A DNA stretch of 64,000 nt. It comes from Larimichthys crocea (lineage: Eukaryota > Chordata > Actinopteri > Sciaenidae). The DNA lies in assembly GCF_000972845.2 (NCBI RefSeq), contig NC_040032.1, positions 13,896,002 to 13,960,001 on the forward strand. Reading direction: 5' to 3'. Of this stretch, positions 48,051-59,920 are shown in pieces. How positions within the stretch are numbered: position 1 is the stretch's first letter; each line of letters starts with the position of its first letter. The notes under the pieces are model-generated. The model had not been told where the DNA came from and searched no databases. It saw nothing but the letters and a program-made list of their open reading frames with translations. Made by a program: the position numbers and the translations under genes.

Positions 48051-50751
48051 TCAACACACAGTCAATCTCGCTCACAAAAGAACTGAACTGTGAACACGCT
48101 TGTAAATGTCATAGACTACTACAAAACAATCACTACTTTGTGTCCTGGTTTAGAGATGCCTAATTATAGCATTGGATTGTTTTCTCTAATGGAGCCTGCA
48201 GCTGTTTTTTATTGTGATGTAGTAGCTATTGATGGTTTGGTCGGAGGTCAGGCTTGCGTAACTCAAAAAGAGATCATGTCATGCACAGCATTCACAGTGG
48301 ACATTAGGGAGCTGTAAGGAAGTCCTTATGGCTTACAAAAACATCTCAGAGCAAACCAGGATCTGATACGAAACAATAAATCACCTCAGACTGTATTACC
48401 GAAAAAGTGCCAACAAAACATCGGCAACGGGGAGTCGAGTTACATCGCTGTTTTCTAAGCACAAAATGGCCGCCGCGCACCAACCTGGCAGCAGGTAACG
48501 GAGGTTGCGAGGCCATGCCAGTGATAGATTGATCTCGAGTTTTTTTTTTCCAGCATCATCTCAGCATCATCAACAGCTGGGGGAGGCTTGTGTTACGGAC
48601 AGCGGCGGGCACCTGTGGTGTGGCTTCTTTTTTGATAATCAAGGGGATTTTCCTTCAGACCAGACAAAGAATATTGGGATTCACTGACCATCACTCAATA
48701 ATCAGAGTTAGATAGTGCTGTGGTCAGACACCGAATACCCTACATTCTTCTCAAATGAGAAACTAAGATGAATGACATTTATCTAATACCGCAAGGGAAT
48801 TCAAATGCTTCAAAAATTAAAAGATATGAAGCAAAATATGCTGTGCTAGAAGATTTCCACGGGGAAATTGGACTGCCTAAATTTCAATATTTCACATATA
48901 GCGTTATTAGAAGCGTGTTGTCATTAGGAGACCGCAGTGTGTGGCTTGGCCTTGGGTTGTTTGTCTTCTCGCTGATGCAGAATTCCCCCTGACCTTACAC
49001 AGGAATGTGTATTAGGGGATGATGAGGGGAGAATTTGATATTGGCCCCTCGAGATAGTGGACATTCCGAGCCCAGGGGGCACAAAAAGACATTTCTGCTT
49101 TCTGTGGTCCCCATCGTCAGGCATAAACACTGCTTCCTGCAATCTGTCACTAGAACCCTCCAAAACGCTTAGGCACCTGATGACACTGCAGGGGCGCCTC
49201 TTGTTTCCCTGGAGAGCGGGAGGCAGGGGGGAGAAGGTGGGGAGGGTGGATGTTCAAATCTTGAACCACTGTATTGTATACATACAGTTATCTTCAGCTC
49301 TTAGAGGTAGATTTAACACACAACCTTTAGTGACAAGAAAGCAGCAGCCACAGAAACAACTGTGGACAGTGCTGTCTTCACCTTCAGCAAGCCAGAGCCC
49401 CACAGAGAGGTCATTCTGCATCCAAATTGGGAGGTGGTGCATTTTAACACCAGCACAGCGAGCGCAGCACTCGAGAACCACGTCTGTCTCATTTGCAGAC
49501 TGTACCTAACAAACCACTCGAAACTCCGGGACAAATGGCTCAGTTATGAGGGATGAAAAATAATCTAGTCCCCAATGTTATGTTTTTCAATACTCCATTC
49601 ATAGTAGGATGTAGCGCAGATCCGCTGGGGAATAATGTTGCCTTTTGTGTGTCGGCTCTGCTTCCCCTCCCTTCTCACTTCCCTGTGCTGAGAAATAGCT
49701 GAAAGATCTCGGCCCCACAAAAATACCCCTTAATGTCTGAGATAAACCAGAGAATAATACTGTCAGTCTCTTTAACTGAGAGAATTTTATGCCATTCAAA
49801 CCAAGAATCAGTGCATTTCTCAGCCTGTATGTCTGACCTTTTATGAGCAATATCCTTTTTTTTCTTCAAAGAATATATATTTTTGATGAAATGTGACCAA
49901 AAAAAGGCAAAATTGAAATTGTGAGAATATAAAAATGCATTAATTCAATCATAGATACAAGTTAACAAAATAATAAGGAAATGAATTTGAACATGTTTGA
50001 CATTCTCTTAATTACAGTACAGTATGAACATCTTAATTAACCTCTGTTCTTTTATATTATAAGAAATGTGAAGTCAAAATAACTTAAATAACAAATAAAA
50101 GCCAGATTTAATAACATCTTTCACAAGCATCTACTGATATGTCACAGAACTTTGTTTTTTATGTTAAAAAATGATCAAATAAAGCAAAGAAATAAAGCTA
50201 ATAAAGAGATTTTTTTTTAAAACAATTCAGCAGTTCATAAATAATACATACCTGTTGTTCAAGGATTTATCTTCAACCCCAATAAATAACTAAATAAAAA
50301 TAAAATAGGTTTCCTCCCCCAGAAAAGCACTAAAAATGTCCTCAGAGCTTAAATAGCAGGCAGCTTAATTCCACAAGTCACACAGAAAACACAGAAAGTT
50401 TGTGTAGAGATGGAGGCAGGAAACTGAGAGTATCCAGCGCTACTTGTTTAAGGTCTTTCATCTCCTTTACCGTGCATGACTATAAGTACCTGGCTTCAGT
50501 GACAGAGATTACGTAAAACAATAAATACCACAGCATTGTATGTTAATATTCTAACGCCCTGTACCTGTCCATGCTTAAAAGAAGTGGGAGGGGCAAAGAT
50601 AGAAAAAAGAAAAAAAAAGACAAAGCCAGTGAAAGATAACCCTTCACTGGTACCCCAGCATCTCCAGTTTCAGGTAGCGCTCACAGAAGGGTAGAAGTAC
50701 TCATTGCACACCCTGCAGAGGCTAGACACGGCTGTGGCTCTGGTCCTGTGT

Positions 50752-50793
50752 CTGTGTGTGTGTGTGTGTAGGGTGTGTGTGTGTGTGTGTGTG
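50752..50793. repeat. (GT)n microsatellite with AGG interruption
   Basis: Two GT runs are separated by 'taggg'. Confidence 0.9.
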
Positions 50794-51014
50794 CCTAGGA
50801 CTCTCCCACACAGACTAAAGCAAAAGACGTGCACTATGAAGCAATGAAAGTTATGAGTAAGAAAGTTGTACAGTAGTTTCAGGAGATTTGAAGGCTTTAG
50901 TCCCACAGAAAACTGATGATTGACAAAAAAAATACTGGATCAACCACAGTGGAATGAAAAGACAACACAAACCGAACGTGAACATCTAGGCTGAGTCCTC
51001 ACTAATGTGGGCTT

Positions 51015-51080
51015 TAACCCTCTGGGGTCCCATAAATGACCCTATCTATGGTGGATGATTGCTTGGACCCCAGAGGGTTA
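51015..51080. repeat. Short inverted repeat with perfect 16-bp arms
   Basis: TAACCCTCTGGGGTCC at 51015-51030 and its exact reverse complement at 51065-51080 enclose a 34-nt loop. TTAA-like sequence at the outer ends and the CCTCTGGGGTCC wording suggest the termini of a very small DNA-transposon derivative. Confidence 0.85.
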
Positions 51081-51759
51081 CACAGATTTTTGTTTTAACC
51101 TTCGCCAGACGACAGAATTATGTTCAAGTTTGCTGCATTTGACCTTTAAACATCCTCCTCTAACATCTACAAACTGCTTATTCTGTCAGTCCCTGCACTC
51201 CATCTTGTTTATTTGCTTTCCAAAAAGCCTTTAGCTAGAAAGAAACTTGTCTCAATGTGGTTATATTTCAGACATACAAGATATTAAACAATTCTCTCAA
51301 TTGCATGTGGAAAGGCCCAGGGCCTCTCTGAATTGTGCTGTACACGAATGGCAATTGATTCCGAACACTAATCCTTCCTGAGCCGCGGAGAAACGTGCGA
51401 GCTGTCCGTGCCTATTGATAGGGTTTTCATGGACTACTTCAGGGCTCCTTCTCGTGGTGTCACTTAAATCGGTGATTGGACCGAAACACTAGGATTCTGT
51501 TACAATAAGCTATAAAGTTCAGGACCCTCAGGATAGGATTGAGAAAACACACAACAAGACTGACACAGCCACAGATGCAGGTCTTGAAAACTTGATTTGC
51601 TTTTTATATCTGCACCTTTTTTTGTGTGTGTAGCAGCTAATTACTTTTAATTGACTTACTTAGTTACTTACATTTTTACTTTAATCCTACATGAACTAAC
51701 TGTAAACACAGCACTCATGTAGTATCTACATTATTTTGTAAACCTCATAGAATAGAGCT

Positions 51760-51841
51760 GCACTTTTATACATCCAGGAGATACTGAGCAATATTAGCAT
51801 GCACTTTTATACATCCAGGAGATACTGAGCAATATTAGCAT
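51760..51841. repeat. Exact 41-bp tandem duplication
   Basis: Copies 51760-51800 and 51801-51841 are identical; the unit starts GCACTTTTATACATCCAGG. Confidence 0.95.
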
Positions 51842-54691
51842 TCATTTCGAGCCATGTTTGTGACCCCCTAATGGATCTACGTCCAACATTTACTCTCCAT
51901 TTAGCTCTTTTAAAAAAAAATCTCTACCAACTCCAGTGGGAATTATCTATTTCTTTAGCTGCTTGTGAGCTGAGGAAAACTGCAGAGATCTGTGTGGGTT
52001 TGTAGCTATAAGTGATCCCTCTCACACTGAAGTCATGAGATCTGTTGTCTATATATAAAAATATTGATCATAGATACTTTACATTTATAGAATATTATCC
52101 ATTAACAAATTAAACAGAAATCAGGTGAAACATTTGCTGTAATTTTGTACCTGGTAAAAAAAAGTCTCAGAAACAGGTTGTGAACACAACATTGACATAT
52201 CATAACCTTAAGTTGACAAAGCAAACCATTGAGTAAACAGATACATATTTACACATCCATCAGTTACAGAGCAACTTTATCATCCATTTGGAGTTGTGGT
52301 GGCCAACTGATGGTGATAAATGGAGGTCCAATATACCTGCCTAAGTATGCTTTATATATATATAGCTGGTGTTGGTCTTGACTTGGTCTCCACCTCTCAA
52401 AGTCTTGGTCCTGGCTACACTTTAGTCTCTGTCTTGACCTGGTCTTGACTCCAACACTGCTTACAGTAGTTATACAATAGGCAGACTTACTGTACCGTGC
52501 TCATTATCTGTTTTACTGTCAAGGAAGAGGAAACAGCCTTTTGATGATTTGAATAGACGGCAGACGCAACAGTAAATGTGAGGAAAGAAGATTCTGAGAA
52601 TGATAACTGCTCCACAGGGACTAATAAATGCACACGCAAGGGAAGAAGAACAAGATAGTATCTCTTTATGGGGAATGTGAAAACAGTGCTGGTGTATTGC
52701 ATTGTTGTCTAGTTTTTCTTCTTTTCGGTCTCCACAGATGATGTGTAAACTACAGGTGACATCCAGGCTTCGTGTGTTACTGGACGCCTCCATACAAACA
52801 TAATGAGGACTTACAGTTACAATTAAAAAGCTTCTGGTGTTTTAAAGTGATTGGTCAGATAGATTTCCTCCCTTATTTCCTCTCTTTTAATGATGTTTTA
52901 TGGCTACACACAGGGACAGCTTAAAGATTTCACAGCACTGAATTTGATATATTTATCGTAAATAGCAACGAGGTCAGATGTTTTCATGCCCGTCGATGCA
53001 ACAGTTGCTAGGGCTAAAATGAAAAGAGGAAACAAAGGTACCCCAAACAAAAGGCCCGAAGGAAGAAAAGGCTAAAGCAAGACCAGTCTCCTCATTTCCC
53101 AGTTGAATTTCCTAGCAGAGAGGCACACAATGTGGCCAAACAGGCTGTCCTCAATTGGGAATTAAGAAGTCTCTGGAAGACATGTCTTGTTAGTGTGTTG
53201 ACGATTTGGTGAGGTCACAAGTTCATAGATCACCGTGGATTATATGTCAGTGTCCAGCTCTCACACAGATGAGTTAACGCTTTTGTTCTCTTGTTACGAG
53301 GGTCTTGAATTTGAACTTGACACGAATACCACAGCATGACATCCTGCTACCTTTTTATGAGACAATTCTTTTAAATGGGTCATGATGATAGTTAAGATTC
53401 GGTATCAGAGGTGGTGAAAACCGTTGACACCGTTCACAAATATCATACTACACATCAAGACACAGATACAAGTTCTTTATATCAATGTATGTCCTTTGAA
53501 TGAATGGCAGTGTGTTGTATATATGACACAAAACCCTTAATAAAGAAATTTGATCCGATATTTTTGTTTCATTTAACATGCAAAACACAACAAGTATATT
53601 GTATAACCTGCAAGGTATTATGTTTAAGGTAAGGAAATACCAGTGCACCAAATTATGATTATGAATCCCTATGTTCAATACAAATGCAGCATAGAGTCAC
53701 GTTGAAAAACGAAGACTCGAATGTCTTGGGAATAAAAGACTGTAAGAAAGTGCTATACCATGCCTCTGGTTATTTGGCGTTTGTGAATGAAAACAAAGCA
53801 CAGAGGTTTTATTTGAAATGCGGCTTCAATACAAATTACGGGTCAGTAATACATCACATAGAATAAACTGGTATCAAAAGATGAAAAAAGCCCCAAAGAT
53901 TCTTTATTCTTGGAAACGATCAGATTTCTTTAGATGACGCTACATAGAGAAAGAGAAGAAGCTTGACAGAGGATGAAAAATAATGTAAGAACACATTTTA
54001 AATAGGCAAATATGTATTTAATGCTTTTAGCATCATATGCATTATATTGTATATATTCAGAATATGCACAGCTGGTTGTCACATTATAAAGTTCACAGAA
54101 AGATGAGTAAATATATGAAAATACAGGGGCATAAATATGGTCACATCCTGTGCATGACCTCTGATCAAAACTGCAAAAGCTGCACAGATGGAAGAAAGTG
54201 TGTCTATCAAGTCAACAGAAGTATATGAGGCAATATTGCACGTTTGAATCAGAGTAAGAGAAACAGGTTAGTACTGTATTTGCAGGGAGTATCTGTCGAT
54301 AAGAGGCAAACTGTGTTGAATGATTAAAGAGCAGCAGACTTTGGGATTTTTGCAGCACGTTGTCTCTCCCTCTGTCTGTTCCTGCCTCTCTTCCCAACAG
54401 TCTGCCACACGTGAGCAGACAGAGATGGAAATGAGAGAGGGAGCGGCCCAAGGACACCCTGATAACACAGAGTGGTATGCTCAATCTCTTTCTTTCTGTC
54501 CGTCTCAGTCTCTTTCACCATCACGGGTGAACACAAACCTGGACAGATGCTCTCGCCTTGCGTTACTCACGCAAAACGAATAACACTACAAAAAAAAAAT
54601 ACAGTAAAATGCAAACACATTATCTGCTTATAGAAATGCCACCCAGTGGTCAGACATGGTATGCTCTGCCTCTTTGATGGATTTTTTTTTT

Positions 54692-54762
54692 GGCAACATG
54701 ATATTGAAAAGGTATGTACATACCTTTGAGGATTTCTACATTTCAATATCACTGCTGTTGCC
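54692..54762. repeat. Interrupted palindrome centred on a perfect 20-bp palindrome
   Basis: AAAGGTATGTACATACCTTT (54708-54727) is self-complementary. The outer sequence GGCAACA(...)TGATATTGAAA pairs with the right side, 'tttcaatatcactgctgttgcc', with one 4-nt insertion and an asymmetric centre. Confidence 0.8.
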
Positions 54763-55946
54763 AAATAATGAGATCGCAGGAAGCATTTTATCAAAAGGTC
54801 CCAGGGATCGTATTAAACAGTGCATTCCTGATGATCATATCCTGACATGTAGAACTAAACTGGGATGGTTAATGATTAATACAAAGCAGCACACACACTC
54901 TACCTGACTAATAAGCTGCTGTAATTAAATATTACTGTGACCAAAATGTAAGTACCGAAACTTAAATGATTCATGGATCGGTTGCACGGCAGACATTTGA
55001 CACATTACAGCAGGAAACTGAAGTGTATAAATTTCACTTAGGGGATGTTCTTCTTTTGCATAAGCTGTCTCACTGAACACTTAATGGAACCGAGCCATCA
55101 TTATCATCTTTATGTGTTTTTCCCTGCAATGATGCATCAATAGTATCTGCAGTGCAACCAGGAAAAACAAGGAAACGTAAGATGGTACTTAGTCCTTGCC
55201 CATCTGATCAGATAACATAAAGTGATAACAAATCAGGGCTATTGGGAAAAAACAAAAAAAGGTGTCATGGTGAAATCTACACTGTCTTCCTTTACCACCC
55301 CCTACAGACTGCCTCCCTGCCCACGGTTTGTCCTTCCTCGCTTCCTCTTTAGACACTTTGCACACCTGTTCTTCGTTTCCTAATTGGACCCTGTCGTTTC
55401 CTCTATTTGACTGCATAACTTTGCTGTTTCCTGTCTTACTACTACTGAAGCGTTTTTTTTTTTTTTTGCATCCTGTGTTGCCTGCCAGTACTTTCCGCGA
55501 GCTTGACTTTGAACTTTAATTTAGCAGGTTTATTTTCAGCCCAGCCTGCAGTGTTCTGTGACTGCTGCTTTCCTCCTTTTTTTTCCCTTTCTGTTTTGCC
55601 AGTCATCCAAAAACTGTGACACAAGAGACGTTTCGTCAGTGCTGTGAAACACACGCACACACACCACATTAAATGCTGTGCCGACACCTCACTCTGCACT
55701 GAGACAATAAAATCACAGGTAAGAGATGACAAATGAAAACAACCGCACAGAGATTTAGTTTAAATAGACTGAATTCCAGACATTTAGACTTATTCAGTAG
55801 GAAAAACACAGGTGTTACTAATAACATCGCAGTGACAGTGAGCCAGGATTCACAATATATACCTAGACTCTAAAAATAAAGCAGCTAAATGGAATATTAT
55901 TTACACCCGTGCTTGTCAATATATCTTCCATGAAAAGGGATTCATG

Positions 55947-56358
55947 TACACCAACCTACCACTTCATGAACAATCCAATGTGACTCTGCCATATATTCTA
56001 CTTTTACAAAGCTTATAATGTTTCAGTTTTTGCTGATGGTGTCAGAGAGATATTAATTTAACTATTATGTTTACTATTGAGGTTGTAGTTTGCAGTAGTG
56101 TTAAATTGGACTGCATTAAATTGAGAGTTTTTTGTAATATAATACATACACAAGAGGGCCATAATATCAATATAATGCACTCATATACAATAACAGCACC
56201 TAGTAAGATCTCAATAGTAAACATAAAATAGAATTAATACCTCTATGGCTGGCAACAAAAACTGAAACATAATAAGCTTTGTAAAAGTATGTCAGAGTTG
56301 TTGTATTGGATCACACTGGATTGTTCAAGTGTGCCTAATGAAGTGGCCGGTCGGTGTA
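55947..56358. mobile_element. Palindromic MITE of about 412 bp
   Basis: Left arm (55947 to about 56090) and right arm (about 56205 to 56358) are imperfect reverse complements over roughly 140 bp. Shared blocks include 'cttttacaaagctta', 'atgtttcagttttt', 'tatgtttactattgag', 'gaacaatcca' and the terminus TACACC...CCACTTCAT. No coding capacity is present. The terminal wording is typical of common fish DNA-transposon derivatives. Confidence 0.75.
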
Positions 56359-56766
56359 TAGTTTGACATACTAGTTCTACAAGAGGGTGAACATACTGTC
56401 CCAGAGGACATAATTATACAGATTCTATAAGATCTGATTCTTGTCTGGAGCACATAAATTTACAGTTGAATAGATCTTTTTCACAGCAGCATCCACTCTG
56501 ACACTAATAATAAGGTAAACACAGGTGTTACCAGTGATAATAATTAAGGCTCCGTTCCATTCAGCTCAAACAGGGTCAGGGTGCTGCTGCTGTGGTGCAT
56601 GTTGGCTCACTGGAGAGGCTCTGCTGCAGTACATTGAATGAAAGCTTAATTAGTATCATTGGTAACACCTGTGCTGATGCTACTGTTTCAAAGGCCCTTC
56701 TAACTGCATACTTGACCATCGGGTGGTGGTTTGGTACAAAGATTCAGAAAAATACTACGTTTCTGT

Positions 56767-56848
56767 AAGTTACAGAGTCTCTATCAGTCAATGTCTAAAT
56801 ACTCCTGAAGTTACAGAGTCTCTATCAGTCAATGTCTAAATACTCCTG
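56767..56848. repeat. Exact 41-bp tandem duplication
   Basis: Copies 56767-56807 and 56808-56848 are identical; the unit starts AAGTTACAGAGTCTCTATC. Confidence 0.95.
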
Positions 56849-57108
56849 CTTATTTACCTTTATTTATTTATTCATCCTGTTTGTTTGTTTGTTTGTTTGT
56901 TTATCTATTTTATTTGTATTACTTATTCATCTTGCAACTCAAGTCCTGACTCCCAGCAGTTCCCTATAACACTCCAGGAATAATACTCAGGAATCATGGT
57001 TTGTAGGTGTGGCTAGTGGGAGGGGAGGGATGTTTATGTTTGTGTTGATGTTGGATCACTCTGAAAAACGTACAATGTATGAACGTGTATATGTGATGTG
57101 ATACATAT

Positions 57109-57192
57109 AAAATTCAATAAAAATATCCGAGAAAATCCGAAAAATACTTCAAAATTCAATAAAAATATCCGAGAAAATCCGAAAAATACTTC
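57109..57192. repeat. Exact 42-bp tandem duplication
   Basis: Copies 57109-57150 and 57151-57192 are identical; the unit starts AAAATTCAATAAAAATATCC. Confidence 0.95.
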
Positions 57193-57278
57193 CAAAAACA
57201 TACAAAAAATAGTAAATAAATAATAATATGTAAATCAATGATCTCTCTGATCAGCTTACCGAAATCTGTATAAGTATG

Positions 57279-57617
57279 GGTGGTAACCGTAGCTCAGTCC
57301 ATAGGGACTTGACTTGGGAACCGGAGGGTGGACGGTTCAAGTCCCGCATGGATCAAAATATGGAAGGTTGACTGGTAGCTGGAGAGGTGCCAGCTCACCT
57401 CCTGGGCAGCCGAGGCGTCCCCAAGCAAGGCACCAATCCCCCCTGACTGCCTGCTGGGCGCTCCCCAGGGGGGCTGCACCCCATCATCTCTCTCCACATT
57501 TTGCATGTCGATGTGCATGTGTGTGTCTGGGTTAAAATACATGTAAAAAATAAAATAAAACATAGAGTGAAAAAATAATTTCCCCATCGAGGGATTAATA
57601 AAGTATATCTTCTTCTA
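57279..57617 (+). mobile_element. tRNA-derived SINE upstream of the RIMBP-family gene
   Basis: The head shows pol III promoter boxes at tRNA spacing: an A-box-like TAGCTCAGTCCATAGGG (57290-57306) and a B box GGTTCAAGTCCC (about 57333-57344). An unrelated body follows, then a LINE-like tail, 'ccccatcgagggattaataaagtatatcttct'. The head is not a tRNA gene because it lacks a complementary acceptor stem. Confidence 0.75.
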
Positions 57618-58019
57618 TCAACGGTGCACTTGCAGCCTGTGGCCACTAGTTGTCACCCCTCTCACACAACAAGTAGGTTGGACTCAGTGATTATGTTGCC
57701 TTCAGGGATTGTCGGGAAATACTGCAAATATTGTACAAAACACACACGAACAAGTCGACAAATCTGTAAAAACAGACAAGGAAGAGGTGGAATTTTCTAT
57801 ATTAATTAGGAACGATAAGAGTAGAGAGGAAAAAATAGTTAGATTGAAGTATTACGGCAGTAATATTAATGCTACCACAGCGAGCACGGGTCCGTGAAGG
57901 CAGCGCAGCTCCTGGACAGGCCAGCAGCACAATGACGCCGGACACTGACTGACAGATAAACAAACCCCGTCTTCTCTGCATGTCTCTCTCTCTGTCTCTC
58001 TCTCTCTCTGGAGCTTTAC

Positions 58020-58131
58020 CAACTACCGTTATCAGTCTGAGTGTTTGCGCACAGCTCGTTTTAAAGCAGATAAAAGCACCTTGATGTACGGTGTCCGTTG
58101 ATAAGACGTTAAATAAAGAGTCCGCCGGGAG
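58020..58131 (+). other. Candidate non-coding first exon of the RIMBP-family gene
   Basis: A CpG-containing, repeat-free block ends in a strong donor, GGGAG|GTGAGT, at 58131/58132. It lies on the same strand 1.7 kb before the first coding exon, which itself begins at a clear acceptor. No ORF passes through it. The start is arbitrary. Confidence 0.4.
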
Positions 58132-58433
58132 GTGAGTTTAAAGTTACTAAACTTAACCGTTAGGCTAACGCTAACACGTAGCAGCTAGTTAGTTTGTTTG
58201 TTTGTTTTTCGCTCTAATTCACCACAGCCTGTCATTCATGTGAACACACAGCGTTTAACACATCAGTATAAACTACTTCACCATATAATAGTCTGCTAAA
58301 TGAAGCTAATTAATTAGTCCCTGACCCCCCATCCTCTGTAACATGAGCGCCCATATGGGAACCGTTAGGATGAACGGAGCAGTTTGTCTGCTCACTTGTT
58401 GCATCCTCAGATGTCATAAGATCCATTAACCAT

Positions 58434-59520
58434 GTCCCACACTTAATAACATGTTTTTGCAACGTTTGTGCAATGTTTTTGTAATGTTATGATGTGTTTA
58501 AAGATGGTTAGTTCAGATATATATCTGCATTTTAATTAGGGCAGCTTTACAGGTGTAAAGGTATAAATAAAGTCATAATTTGCTTGGTAATAAATCAAAT
58601 TATACCTTAATTTTATTTAACATAATCCTGTTAATCCTAAGAATAAACTCCATTAAACTTGTCCCACACTTAATAACATGTTTCTGCAACGTTTTTGTAA
58701 TGTTTTTGTAATGTTATGATGTGTTTTAAAGATGGTTAGTTCAACCAATATATCTGCATTTTAATGAAGGCAGCTTTACAGGTGTAAAGGTATAAATAAA
58801 GTCATAATATGCTTGATATTAAATCAAATTATACCTTAATTTTACTTAACATAATCCTGTTAATCCTAAGAATAAACTCAATTAACCTTGTCCCACACTT
58901 AATAACGTTTTTGCAACATTTTTGTAATGTTTTTGTAATGTTATGATGTGTTTAAAGGTGGTTAGTTCAATCAATATATCTGCATTTTAATGAAGGCAGC
59001 TTTACACGTGTAAAGGTATAAATAAAGTCATAATTTGCTTTGTAAATGATCAAATTATACCTAATTTTACTTAACATAATCCCGTTAATCTTAAGAATAA
59101 ACTCCATTAACCTTGTCCCACACTTAATAACATGTTTTTGCAATGTTTTGTAATGTTATGATGTGTTTAAAGATGGTTAGTTTAACTAATATATCTGCAT
59201 TTTAATTAGGGCAGCTTTGCAGGTGTAAAGGTATAAATAAAGTCATAATATGCTTGATAATATATCAAATTATACCTTAATTTTACTTAATATAGCCCAA
59301 GAATAGTCTCCATTAATCATATCCCATCGTTTTTGTAATGTTTTTGTAATGTTTTTGAAATGTTTTGATGTGTTTAAAGGTGGTTAGTTCAGATATACAT
59401 CTGCATCTTAATTAAGCCAACTTTAGATAGGACAAAGGTAAAGATATCAGGTATAAATACAGTCATGTTTTGCTTGGTAATATATCAGTTTACACATTGG
59501 GTTTACTTAATATAGTCTAA
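58434..59520. repeat. Tandem array of about five units of about 227 bp
   Basis: Unit starts recur at 58434, 58661, 58890, 59115 and about 59320 (spacings 227, 229, 225 and about 205). Each unit contains 'cccacacttaataac', 'gtaatgttatgatgtgttta', 'tatctgcattttaat', 'gcagctttacaggtgtaaaggtataaataaagtcataat' and 'caaattatacctt', with small indels. The last unit is the most diverged. It lies in the presumed first intron of the RIMBP-family gene. Confidence 0.92.
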
Positions 59521-59863
59521 CAGGTTATTTCCAGAGGTGTCTTTGCTCCTCATTGTATGGAGAGGCTCTCCAGAGACACATTTCTTCTTCATTTATAACC
59601 AAAAAATCACAATTTTTCATTTGTTTACTCACTTTGCTTTCTTACCTGAAGCTACCGTCTTCTTTTTGAATCCATCAGTGCTGAAATCATTGAATTTCTT
59701 GTTATTTGCATTCATCTAAAACATTTCTCTGCATCTCTCACATCCTAAAAATGCTGTCTCATCTTTCCAGTGACCCGGTGTGATAACTGCATGCTGCATG
59801 TCTCGATAACCATCCATCACCCACCTCCTGCTCTTCCTTCTCATTTCTGATGGCTTTCTATAG

Positions 59864-59920
59864 AAAATGAATACGTCTCGTCGTTTCTTTGCATGTTGTG
59901 CTGTGAGTGTGTCATCATGA
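59864..59920 (+). promoter_or_regulatory. 5' leader of the coding exon with an overlapping upstream ORF
   Basis: The exon begins after the acceptor TTTCTATAG (59855-59863). An upstream ATG at 59867 opens a 17-codon ORF whose TGA (59918-59920) overlaps the main ATG (59917-59919) as ATGA. An in-frame upstream ATG at 59893 would instead add eight residues. Confidence 0.45.

Larger units (their letters stand above)
48051..57278. other. Intergenic region between divergent ssc4d and the RIMBP-family gene
   Basis: No gene is supported over 9.2 kb. It holds a (GT)n block at 50752-50793, three exact 41- or 42-bp tandem duplications, a short TTAA-type hairpin at 51015-51080, a palindrome at 54692-54762, a palindromic MITE at 55947-56358 and (GTTT)n at about 56879-56903. 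Two exon-like patches (48466-48494 and 54401-54474, + strand) are noted as findings but lack support. Confidence 0.5.

Noticed and set aside
53684..53866. 60-codon + strand ORF with protein-like composition
   Set aside because: No splice context, no recognised family and AT-rich non-coding surroundings; it is compatible with chance.
57279..57360. Possible tRNA gene
   Set aside because: A and B boxes are present, but the acceptor and anticodon stems do not pair and the segment continues into a SINE body with a LINE-like tail.
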